From Bryobacterales bacterium (GTDB taxonomy: Bacteria; Acidobacteriota; Terriglobia; Bryobacterales; Bryobacteraceae): 8,905 bases of DNA. The position numbers and the translations under genes were made by a program. Shown here piece by piece: positions 1-6,383 of this stretch (the first letter of the stretch is position 1; the number at the start of each line of letters is the position of its first letter). The stretch lies in assembly GCA_003132905.1 (NCBI GenBank), contig PKZC01000386.1:1-8905 (forward strand), written 5' to 3'. The notes under the pieces were generated by a model that saw nothing but the letters and a program-made list of their open reading frames with translations, ran no database searches and was not told the origin of the DNA.

Positions 1-87
1 TTATAACCGGACGCCAGTGACTTTGTCCTGTGCCCAGAGCAGACCCAACAGAAGGAAAAATAGGAAGGGACGAACCACTGAAGTCAT
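1..87 (-). pseudogene. Signal-peptide ORF of 28 codons, possible truncated or frameshifted gene
   Basis: Reading leftwards from an ATG at 87-85, the frame gives MTSVVRPFLFFLLLGLLWAQ, then DKVTGVRL and a TAA at 3-1. The first 20 residues are a good Sec signal peptide: an Arg near the start, a Phe/Leu-rich core and an A-Q cleavage site like those of the other secreted proteins here. Almost nothing follows it. A well-placed copy of the shared promoter module (-10 at 111-106) lies upstream, which argues that the start is real and transcribed. It may be the 5' remnant of a secreted protein broken by a frameshift or deletion, or a genuine tiny exported peptide. The next bases lie outside the window, so a continuation in another frame cannot be tested. 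Confidence 0.4.
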
Positions 88-105
88 AGCGAACGAATCC
101 ACCTG

Positions 106-150
106 AGTTTATAACTTGCGATCTATTGCGCAATGGCTCCAACGAACTAA
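106..150 (-). promoter_or_regulatory. Promoter module copy A (dyad plus -10), minus strand
   Basis: On the minus strand, TTAGTTCGTTGGAGCCATTG (150-131) is followed, 21 nt after CCAT, by TAAACT (111-106) as the -10-like box. A -35-like TTGCGC (133-128) abuts the dyad with a 16-bp spacer. This is the most diverged of four copies: the second half-site is GAGCCA, not GAGCTA. A predicted transcript start near 99 leaves about 12 nt before the ATG at 87. Basis: motif and spacing are seen in the sequence; promoter function is inferred. Confidence 0.6.
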
Positions 151-178
151 ACGGCAATTTCAAGATTCGATTGCCCGG

Positions 179-223
179 CTAGTTCATTGGAGCTATCCGA
201 CGCGCCAAGAATAGAGATAGGAT
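179..223 (+). promoter_or_regulatory. Promoter module copy B (dyad plus -10), upstream of CMD gene 1
   Basis: CTAGTTCATTGGAGCTAT (179-196) is followed after exactly 21 nt by TAGGAT (218-223), a -10-like box. The -35 position (TCCGAC) matches the sigma-70 consensus poorly, which suggests that a bound activator is needed. The -10 overlaps the ATG at 222, so that ATG cannot be the start of a transcript made here. Transcription is predicted from about 230, with translation from the ATG at 252. Confidence 0.65.
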
Positions 224-251
224 GAGAGGGTTTGACTCAATACTGATTAAA

Positions 252-875
252 ATGAATAGAGTATTAGCTCTTCTTGTGTCGACTCTGGTCGCGAATGTGA
301 TGGTTCTCGCGCAGGAGCGCATGCCCCCGATCCCTCCTGAAAAAATGACTGACGCGCAGAAGAAGGCCGCGCAGGATTACAAGGATCTTCGCAACCAGAC
401 GCTGGGAGGCGGGCCCTGGGGCGTGATACTGCGAGTTCCAGATCTCATGGTCCCCTCGGTACAATTTCGCATTCACAACCAAAAGAACAGCGCGCTGACC
501 CCGAAGCTTACCGAATTCGCGATCCTGATTGCGGCCCGCCACTGGACCAACAATTACGAATTCATTCCTCACAGCGCAGCCGCGGCGAAGGATGGCCTGA
601 GTCCGGAGGTTATTGCCGCGATTGTGGACGGGCGGCGTCCCGAGAAAATGTCCGAAGACGAACAGGCTGTCTACGATTTCTGTGACGAACTGCTGCACAA
701 TCAGAGCGTGACCGACGCCACGTATGCGCGGATGCTGGCCAAATTCGGCGAGCCTGGTATCGTTGAGGCGGCGAGCCTGGAAGGCTATTACACCTATCTC
801 TCCATGCTGATGAATGTCGCCCGAACTCCGGTACCGCCCGGCTCCAAACCCCCGCTCACACCCTTTCCGAAGTAA
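252..875 (+). CDS. Secreted carboxymuconolactone decarboxylase-like protein, copy 1
   Basis: A 207-residue protein with a clear signal peptide (residues 1-20, cleaved at VLA-QER), so it is periplasmic or secreted. Residues about 84-130 carry the CMD-type helical signature: TEFAILIAARHWTNNYEF, then a His (107) and an Ala-rich helix leading to DGLSPEVIAAI. The AhpD CxxC pair is absent (only Cys144), so a thiol peroxidase role is unlikely; His97 and His107 are the visible candidate active-site residues. Known family members include gamma-carboxymuconolactone decarboxylase and many uncharacterised proteins; the substrate here is unknown. I chose the ATG at 252 because the in-frame ATG at 222 falls in the -10 box of promoter copy B; no clear Shine-Dalgarno precedes either. 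It is paralogous to the next gene (roughly 40-45% identical by eye from residue 85 on), and both have the same promoter module. Confidence 0.85.
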   Translation: MNRVLALLVSTLVANVMVLAQERMPPIPPEKMTDAQKKAAQDYKDLRNQTLGGGPWGVILRVPDLMVPSVQFRIHNQKNSALTPKLTEFAILIAARHWTNNYEFIPHSAAAAKDGLSPEVIAAIVDGRRPEKMSEDEQAVYDFCDELLHNQSVTDATYARMLAKFGEPGIVEAASLEGYYTYLSMLMNVARTPVPPGSKPPLTPFPK

Positions 876-902
876 CGGATTCAGACAGATAGACGAGTTT
901 GA

Positions 903-947
903 CTAGTTCATCCGAGCTATTGATCGGAGCGCGGCCAGGAATAGAAT
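903..947 (+). promoter_or_regulatory. Promoter module copy C (dyad plus -10), upstream of CMD gene 2
   Basis: CTAGTTCATCCGAGCTATTG (903-922) is followed, 21 nt after CTAT, by TAGAAT (942-947), the second-best -10 of the four copies. The -35-like TTGATC (920-925) has a 16-bp spacer. The predicted transcript starts near 954, leaving about 39 nt before the ATG at 993. The module sits in the 117-bp gap after CMD gene 1, so gene 2 and the three genes after it can be expressed as a separate unit. The gap holds nothing else I recognise. Confidence 0.7.
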
Positions 948-992
948 GTTTGTACGGTGTTGTGTGACTGAGCAAGGCCTGACGGTTTTAAT

Positions 993-1652
993 ATGCAAAT
1001 GAAGCGAGCGTTGCAGGTTGGCCTACTGATTGCCCTAGTGGGCGCCGCGATTGGGCAGGATTCTAAAACGCGTGATCTCAAACTAGCCGGTGATCGCTTC
1101 AAACCGTTGACCTACGAAACCATGACCCCGGAACAACGCAAGATGACCGATGATGTGCTTTCGGGAGACCGGGGGTCGATGGCCGGGCCATACAACGTTT
1201 TGCTGCGCAGCCCCGAGATGGGTGATCTGGCGCAGAAGTTCGGAGCTTACACCCGCTTCCACTCCACGGTTCCGAAAAAACTGAATGAATTCGCAATTAT
1301 TATTGTCGCGCGCCACTGGACCTCGCAGTTCGAATGGGCGCCGCATAAGCGAGCTGCTCTGCAAGCCGGTCTTAACCCCGCGATCGCCGAGGCCGTAGCG
1401 AACGGTAAGCGCCCCGCATCCATGCAACCCGACGAAGAAGCCGTCTACAACTTCTGCAATGAACTGTTGACCACCAAGCAGGTGAGTGATGGCACGTACG
1501 AGGGTGCGGTGAAATTGCTGGGTGAGCGGGGCGTGGTGGATCTTATGGGCGTGATGGGCTATTACCAGCTTGTCTCCATGCTTTTGAATACAGATCGTTA
1601 TCCGATGCCGAACGGGATGCCGCCAGAGTTAAAACCGCTTCCCACGAATTAA
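993..1652 (+). CDS. Secreted carboxymuconolactone decarboxylase-like protein, copy 2
   Basis: A 219-residue exported protein with a signal peptide (residues 1-21, cleaved at AIG-QDS) and the same CMD-like core as copy 1: NEFAIIIVARHWTSQFEW at about 98-115, His118, and AGLNPAIAEA. His108 and His118 match His97 and His107 of copy 1. The only cysteine is in NFCNELL, which copy 1 also has (DFCDELL), so there is no CxxC redox pair. The C-terminal part is also conserved between copies (GYYQLVSMLLN against GYYTYLSMLMN). An alternative start is the ATG at 999 (MKRALQ); the choice is uncertain because neither has a good Shine-Dalgarno. It is the first gene of a tight four-gene unit behind promoter copy C. 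Function is probably the same chemistry on a related substrate; no specific reaction can be assigned. Confidence 0.85.
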   Translation: MQMKRALQVGLLIALVGAAIGQDSKTRDLKLAGDRFKPLTYETMTPEQRKMTDDVLSGDRGSMAGPYNVLLRSPEMGDLAQKFGAYTRFHSTVPKKLNEFAIIIVARHWTSQFEWAPHKRAALQAGLNPAIAEAVANGKRPASMQPDEEAVYNFCNELLTTKQVSDGTYEGAVKLLGERGVVDLMGVMGYYQLVSMLLNTDRYPMPNGMPPELKPLPTN

Positions 1653-1679
1653 CAGCGGAGAGTATCCGCGGAGGTTTTG

Positions 1680-3017
1680 ATGTCAGAACGTAGATTTCTT
1701 CGATTGACTCTCTCGCTGCCGCTGGCCGGGCTCGCGATGTGGTTGATGCCATCGTTTGCCTCAGGCGCAGAGCCGGAGGTGACGTTTTCGAAAGATATCG
1801 CTCCCATTTTCGAGCGATCGTGCCAGAATTGCCACCGGCCCGGCGCGATCGCTCCCATGTCCTTGCTCACCTATAAAGACGCGCGGCCATGGGCCCGCTC
1901 CATCAAGGTGAAGGTAGTGAAGCGGCAGATGCCGCCCTGGCATATCGATCGCAACGTGGGGATTACTAAATTCAAGGATGATCCCTCCCTGAGCGAAGCG
2001 GATGTGGCAGCCATCTCAGCTTGGGTGGATCACGGCGCTCCAGAGGGCAATCCCGCGGATATGCCCCCGCCGCGTGAATTCACGGATCTCGACAAGTGGC
2101 ACATGGGAAAACCCGACGTCGTCGTAACGATGCCAAAGCCTTATATCTTGAAAGCTACAGGCGGCGATGAGTATTACGACGCGGAAGTGGACCCCGGATT
2201 CAAGGAAGACGTTTATGTCTCGGCGCTAGAGACGAAGCCGGATTTGGGCTTCGCGGTTGTGCATCATTGCACCACCAACCTGGTGGAAGATCCGGTGGAC
2301 GACCCGGTGGGGCTGTTCCTCAATGAATACGCCGTCGGCAAGAACGCCGATATTTTCCCCACTAACTCCGGTCGCTTGATTAAGGCGGGCTCCAAGATCC
2401 ATTTCAATGTCCATCTGCATCCTAACGGAAAGGCCACTCCGGTCCAGATTTCGCTGGCCCTCAAGCTTTATCCCAAGGATTTTGTGCCGAAGTATATTGC
2501 GTTCACGCAGCACATGGGCGATTCCGGCGAGTTGGATTTGCCAGCTGGTCAAATTACCCGCAACGACGGTTACTTCCGCTTGCCCCGAGCGGCGGTGATG
2601 ACAGCTTATCAGCCTCATTTTCACCTGCGCGGCAAGGCACAATGCATCGAGGCTATCTATCCCGATGTGCGAGCCGACTCCGCGCGGCCTGGACCGGCGC
2701 GCACCGAAACGCTCAGTTGCGTGAGCGATTACCAGTTCGGCTGGAGCATCACCTACAACTACGCAGAAGAGGTATCGCCGATATTGCCTGCCGGAACGAT
2801 GATTCACGTCACCACCTGGCACGACAACACGGACAATAACATCCATAATCCGAATCCCAAGAACTGGGTGGGCGGCGGCCAACGCACCAACGACGAGATG
2901 AGTTTCGCGTGGGTCAGCCTGTTCTACCTGGATGACTCCGACTATCAGGCGCGTGTCGCGGCCAGAAAGAAAATGGCCTCGATGGATTCCGCCGCCTTCA
3001 AGTTTCCGGCGCAGTAG
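1680..3017 (+). CDS. Secreted c-type cytochrome fused to a PHM-like (copper type II monooxygenase-like) domain
   Basis: A 445-residue exported protein. After a signal peptide (to about residue 29, ASGA-EPE) comes a short heme c domain: FSKDIAPIFERSCQNCHRPG with CxxCH at 48-52, then MPPW (84-87), whose Met is a likely distal heme ligand. From about 140 onwards it resembles the peptidylglycine-monooxygenase fold: HH at 195-196, HFNVHLH at 241-247, PHFHLRG at 312-318, a WHDNTDNN segment, and DEM with Met407. These can be matched to the two copper sites of that family (HH plus H for CuH; HxH plus M for CuM), so two mononuclear coppers are plausible. The reaction and substrate are unknown; similar proteins are common in Acidobacteriota and Planctomycetota. 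I chose ATG 1680 over the adjacent TTG at 1677 because GGAGG (1670-1674) lies 5 nt upstream of it. A small hairpin (GCGGA/TCCGC, 1655-1669) precedes that Shine-Dalgarno. Confidence 0.8.
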   Translation: MSERRFLRLTLSLPLAGLAMWLMPSFASGAEPEVTFSKDIAPIFERSCQNCHRPGAIAPMSLLTYKDARPWARSIKVKVVKRQMPPWHIDRNVGITKFKDDPSLSEADVAAISAWVDHGAPEGNPADMPPPREFTDLDKWHMGKPDVVVTMPKPYILKATGGDEYYDAEVDPGFKEDVYVSALETKPDLGFAVVHHCTTNLVEDPVDDPVGLFLNEYAVGKNADIFPTNSGRLIKAGSKIHFNVHLHPNGKATPVQISLALKLYPKDFVPKYIAFTQHMGDSGELDLPAGQITRNDGYFRLPRAAVMTAYQPHFHLRGKAQCIEAIYPDVRADSARPGPARTETLSCVSDYQFGWSITYNYAEEVSPILPAGTMIHVTTWHDNTDNNIHNPNPKNWVGGGQRTNDEMSFAWVSLFYLDDSDYQARVAARKKMASMDSAAFKFPAQ

Positions 3018-3021
3018 GAGG
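3016..3021 (+). promoter_or_regulatory. Ribosome binding site that fixes a TTG start
   Basis: AGGAGG overlaps the TAG stop (3015-3017) of the copper/heme protein gene and ends 7 nt before TTG at 3029. A perfect Shine-Dalgarno at ideal spacing, followed directly by a signal-peptide sequence, supports the TTG as the true start and suggests coupled translation of the two genes. Confidence 0.8.
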
Positions 3022-3028
3022 CCTCAAA

Positions 3029-3880
3029 TTGCGACCACGCTTCGCCTCCGTCGTCTGGCTGTGGGCCTTCACCTGTCTCATCGCAGCGGCCCAGACGCCG
3101 CCGCCCACTTATATACCCCAGACAAAGTTTTCCAGGGGTCAGGATATAGTTCCGTCTTTCGATGGCTGGATTCGTAATACCGACGGCACGTTCACCATGG
3201 TGTTCGGATACATGAATCGCAACTACGAAGAAGAGCTCGTAATCCCGGCGGGTCCAGACAATCAGCTCTCGCCCGGTGTCGCAGATCAAGGCCAGCCCAC
3301 TTATTTCCTGCCGCGGCGTCACGCCTGGGTTTTTCGCGTGAAGGTGCCCGCGGATTGGGGAAGCAAGGAATTGGTATGGACCATCAACGCGCATGATCGC
3401 ATCGAAAAAGCTTACGGCAGCCTCCAATCGGATGAAGAGATTCTGGAACGGTTGATCATGACTCATGGTGGTCTGAGTCCTGGCCTCGACGATCCCAATC
3501 AGCCTCCTGCCATCCAAATTGCGCCGGTCGAAGCGACGACCGTAGGTAATGCGGTAACGCTCACTGCATCAGTAACCGACGATGGGCTGCCGAAGCTCCG
3601 CGCGCCGAAGGCTTTGCCCGCCTCAGAGCCGGGTAGAGCGCAAACGAACACATCCATCAACCGGCCCAGGCTTGGACTGAATGTCACCTGGATGGAATAC
3701 CGCGGGCCCGGAAAAGCTATTTTCGAAACTACAGACCCGATTCTGGTGGCTAACGGTAAAGCTGTCACTAGAGCAATTTTTTCGGCACCGGGAACCTACG
3801 TATTGCGTGCCACAGCCAATGATGGCGAACTATCCACCACAAGCGACATCACTGTAAATGTCAATCCAAGCCATCCCTAA
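3029..3880 (+). CDS. Secreted protein of unknown function with C-terminal Ig/PKD-like domain
   Basis: A 283-residue protein starting at TTG. Its signal peptide (1-21, cleaved at AAA-QTP) exports it. Residues about 40-130 form a compact domain I do not recognise by name: VPSFDGWIRNTDGTFTMVFG, then NRNYEEELVIPAG, FLPRRHAWVFRVKVP and a W-T-I-N segment, all suggesting beta strands. Residues about 162-278 look like one Ig/PKD-type beta sandwich: VTLTASVTDDGLP near its start and FSAPGTYVLRATANDGE near its end. The Pro/Ala-rich stretch at 190-213 reads as a loop. There is no CxxCH, metal motif or catalytic signature, so a binding or scaffolding role beside the redox enzymes is an inference only. It lies 11 bp after the copper/heme gene and overlaps the next gene by 23 bp, so the three are almost certainly co-transcribed and meant to work together. 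Confidence 0.8.
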   Translation: MRPRFASVVWLWAFTCLIAAAQTPPPTYIPQTKFSRGQDIVPSFDGWIRNTDGTFTMVFGYMNRNYEEELVIPAGPDNQLSPGVADQGQPTYFLPRRHAWVFRVKVPADWGSKELVWTINAHDRIEKAYGSLQSDEEILERLIMTHGGLSPGLDDPNQPPAIQIAPVEATTVGNAVTLTASVTDDGLPKLRAPKALPASEPGRAQTNTSINRPRLGLNVTWMEYRGPGKAIFETTDPILVANGKAVTRAIFSAPGTYVLRATANDGELSTTSDITVNVNPSHP

Positions 3881-5930
3881 GCCACCATCCGTTCTCCTGA
3901 TACTGCCTGCCTTGATTTTGTTCGGTCTCGCGGGGTCTTCTCTCGATGCGCAATCGGGAGCCAAGAACGGCGAATGGCCGACGTACGGCGGCGATCTGGG
4001 CAATACGCGCTACTCACCGCTCGATCAAATCAACGCCGACAATTTCAATAAACTGCAGATTGCCTGGCGATTCAAAACCGACCACCAGGGACCGCGGCCC
4101 GAGTTTCAACTTGAATCCACTCCTCTGATGGTGCATGGGATTCTCTACACGACAGCGGGGTCGCGCCGTGCGGTGCTGGCATTGGACGCCGTCACCGGCG
4201 AGTTGCTCTGGACCCACAGCGAGAATGAAGGTGCGCGCGGTAGCGCTGCGCCTCGCCAACTCTCCGGCCGCGGTTTGGCATATTGGACCGACGGCAAGGA
4301 GGAGCGGATCGTCTACGTGACGCCGGGCTACCGGCTGGTCGCATTGGATGCGAAGACCGGTGTACCGATATCCACTTTCGGCAAGAACGGCTTGGTGGAT
4401 TTGAAGCTGGATGACGACCAGGAGATCGATCTGGTAAACGGCGAAGTTGGATTGCAGTCGGCGCCGGTGGTTGCCAGGAATGTCATCGTAGTTGGCGCCG
4501 CGCATCGCACGGGAGCCAATCCCAAGAGCAAAACGAATGTGAAGGGCTACGTACGCGGATTCGATGTGCGCACCGGAAAGCGCCTCTGGATTTTCCATAC
4601 CATCCCCATGCCCGGAGAGGCGGGAATCGAGACTTGGCTCAATGATTCGTGGTCGTACACAGGGAACACAGGGGTATGGGGGCAGGTTTCCATCGATGAA
4701 GATCTCGGTCTGGTGTATCTGCCCGTCGAGTTGCCGACTGGGGATTATTTCGGTGCGAATCGCCCGGGCAATAATCTATTCGGTGAGACTCTGGTAGCAG
4801 CCGATCTCGAAACCGGCAAAGAGCGCTGGCACTACCAACTGGTGCATCACGGTCTCTGGGATATGGACATCCCTTGCGCTCCGATGTTGACCGACATCAC
4901 GATCGGCGGGCGTACTATAAAGGCCGTTGCACAGCCCACCAAGCAGGCTAATTTGTATGTATTCGATCGAGCGACGGGTCAACCGGTCTGGCCCATTGAG
5001 GAGCGCCCCGTCCCGAAAGGCGAGGTGCCGGGCGAGTGGTATTCGCCCACTCAGCCGTTCCCTACCAAACCGCTGGGCTACGATCGCCAGGGTGTGACAC
5101 TTGATGATCTAATCGATTTTACGCCGGAACTGCACGAGCAAGCTGTGAAGTTAGTCGCGCGCTACAAGCTGGGGCCACTGTTTGAGCCGCCGCTGGTCAG
5201 CAAGCTTGAGGGACCGCTAGCCGTATTGCATCTGCCGTCCACTACGGGTGGCACGAATTGGCCGGGAGGCTCGTACGATCCAGAGAGCCATATCCTCTAC
5301 GTGTTTTCGCAAACCAACATTTCCGCCGTGGGTTTGGTGCCGCCCCCGGATGCCAGCGTTTCGACCATGGCGTATATCGAAGGCACGGCGCTGGCTGGTG
5401 CGCGACGCTCCGGCGGATCGGGCGCTGGTCCGGCCGATGGCCCGCCCAATAGTGAAGCTCCCGCTCGCGCTGCGTCCGGCGAGGGTGGCGGCGGAGGGCT
5501 TACCGTGCAGGGTCTGCCGCTGGTGAAACCGCCTTATGGAAGAATCAGCGCCATTGATCTGAACCGGGGCGAGATCCTGTGGCAGATCGCGCACGGCGAG
5601 ACTCCCGATAACATTCGCAACAATCCGGCTCTCAAAGGTCTCGATATTCCAAGGACTGGCAGGCCGGGCATCATCGGCACATTAGTCACCAAGAGTTTGC
5701 TGGTTGCAGGCGAAGCGGGTTTCTTCACAACGCCCAATGGGCAGCGCGGCGCGATGCTGCGTGCGTACGACAAGGCCACAGGCAAGGAAGTAGGCGCCGT
5801 GTACATGCCCGCGCCGCAAAGCGGTTCTCCAATGACGTACATGGTCAATGGCAGGCAATATCTGGTGGTAGCGATCAGCGGCGGAACTTATTCGGGAGAG
5901 TTGTTGGCGTTCCGGTTGCCGGCTTCATAA
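3858..5930 (+). CDS. PQQ-type quinoprotein dehydrogenase, glucose-dehydrogenase-like, soluble periplasmic
   Basis: A 690-residue exported beta-propeller protein (signal peptide 1-31, cleaved at LDA-QSG). The mature protein opens with WPTYGGDLGNTRYSPLDQIN, the classic first segment of PQQ dehydrogenases, and shows recurrent blade motifs such as ALDAVTGELLW, ALDAKTG, GFDVRTGKRLW and AADLETGKERW. The region HHGLWDMDIP (330-339) matches the catalytic-Asp segment of membrane glucose dehydrogenase, and Lys362 before ANLYVFDRATG matches its PQQ-contacting Lys. It lacks the five N-terminal membrane helices of that enzyme and has no vicinal Cys pair. Residues about 513-547 are a Gly/Ala/Pro-rich insert. 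The known reaction of the family is oxidation of sugars or alcohols with electrons passed to quinone or cytochrome; the substrate here is not evident. The ATG at 3858 lies inside the previous gene without a Shine-Dalgarno, which points to translational coupling. Confidence 0.85.
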   Translation: MSIQAIPKPPSVLLILPALILFGLAGSSLDAQSGAKNGEWPTYGGDLGNTRYSPLDQINADNFNKLQIAWRFKTDHQGPRPEFQLESTPLMVHGILYTTAGSRRAVLALDAVTGELLWTHSENEGARGSAAPRQLSGRGLAYWTDGKEERIVYVTPGYRLVALDAKTGVPISTFGKNGLVDLKLDDDQEIDLVNGEVGLQSAPVVARNVIVVGAAHRTGANPKSKTNVKGYVRGFDVRTGKRLWIFHTIPMPGEAGIETWLNDSWSYTGNTGVWGQVSIDEDLGLVYLPVELPTGDYFGANRPGNNLFGETLVAADLETGKERWHYQLVHHGLWDMDIPCAPMLTDITIGGRTIKAVAQPTKQANLYVFDRATGQPVWPIEERPVPKGEVPGEWYSPTQPFPTKPLGYDRQGVTLDDLIDFTPELHEQAVKLVARYKLGPLFEPPLVSKLEGPLAVLHLPSTTGGTNWPGGSYDPESHILYVFSQTNISAVGLVPPPDASVSTMAYIEGTALAGARRSGGSGAGPADGPPNSEAPARAASGEGGGGGLTVQGLPLVKPPYGRISAIDLNRGEILWQIAHGETPDNIRNNPALKGLDIPRTGRPGIIGTLVTKSLLVAGEAGFFTTPNGQRGAMLRAYDKATGKEVGAVYMPAPQSGSPMTYMVNGRQYLVVAISGGTYSGELLAFRLPAS

Positions 5931-5933
5931 CGC

Positions 5934-6383
5934 TTAGTCGAAGGTGATGAGATCCTTGTGGCTCTCGATCTTCTTGGCGTCGACGCCGGGGATTTTGCTG
6001 AGCGCGTCCCAGTCCTTAATCTTTCCGTGCTCCTTCCGATACTGAACGATGGCCGCAGCCTCGGGCGCGGTTAGCATCAGGCTCGATTGCAGATCCTCGG
6101 CCGCAGCCGTGTTCACATGAATTTTGACCGCTTCAGGGCCGAAGTTCGCTGCCAGATAATCGACGATCGTTTGCAGCTCGTCCGCTGTTCCGGAGGCGCC
6201 GCGGGAGACCATGTCGTTCACGACGCCGGACCATTGCTGTTTGGTGTCGTGCTCGGCGAGCAACAAATCGAGGCCATGACAGCTGGAGCATCGGTCTTCT
6301 ACCAGGTCTTTGCCTTTGCCGTCCGGAAGGTCCTGCGCCTGCGCCACGGCCAGCAAAACGAAGAGAACACCAACTCGCCGCAT
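5934..6383 (-). CDS. Periplasmic cytochrome c with C-terminal helix-hairpin-helix (ComEA-like) domain
   Basis: A 149-residue protein with a signal peptide (1-16, cleaved at AQA-QDL). A small heme c domain follows: CSSCH at 32-36, then W51 and Met58 in the WSGVVNDMVSRG segment, the likely sixth heme ligand. Residues about 89-149 form a ComEA-type helix-hairpin-helix: VNTAAAEDLQ, LTAPEAAAIVQYRKEHG, WDALSKIPGV. HhH domains usually bind DNA backbones; here the domain is exported and attached to a heme, so it may instead mediate protein contact. The ATG (6383-6381) directly follows the TAA of the quinoprotein gene (6386-6384), giving a TAA-ATG junction with no gap. That implies translational coupling and makes this cytochrome the probable electron acceptor of that dehydrogenase. 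No separate Shine-Dalgarno is clear. Confidence 0.85.
   Translation of the reverse strand: MRRVGVLFVLLAVAQAQDLPDGKGKDLVEDRCSSCHGLDLLLAEHDTKQQWSGVVNDMVSRGASGTADELQTIVDYLAANFGPEAVKIHVNTAAAEDLQSSLMLTAPEAAAIVQYRKEHGKIKDWDALSKIPGVDAKKIESHKDLITFD

Noticed and set aside
131..198. The inverted repeat 131-150/179-198 as an RNA hairpin, terminator or attachment site
   Set aside because: The same sequence occurs singly at two other promoters with fixed spacing to a -10 box, so two divergent regulator sites explain it better than an RNA stem or recombination site.
1655..1669. Hairpin GCGGA/TCCGC between CMD gene 2 and the copper/heme gene as a terminator
   Set aside because: The stem is only 5 bp with no U-tract and lies immediately before a strong Shine-Dalgarno; at most it tunes translation of the downstream gene.
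2226..2882. A 218-codon open frame on the minus strand inside the copper/heme gene
   Set aside because: It lies wholly antisense to a gene with conserved His/Met motifs, has no family resemblance and no promoter; similar antisense frames elsewhere (for example 2945-3517, 4014-4598) were rejected for the same reason.
3029..3100. Lipoprotein signal in the Ig-domain protein because of Cys16
   Set aside because: The residues before the Cys (AFT) do not form a lipobox, and a normal signal peptidase I site (AAA-Q) follows.
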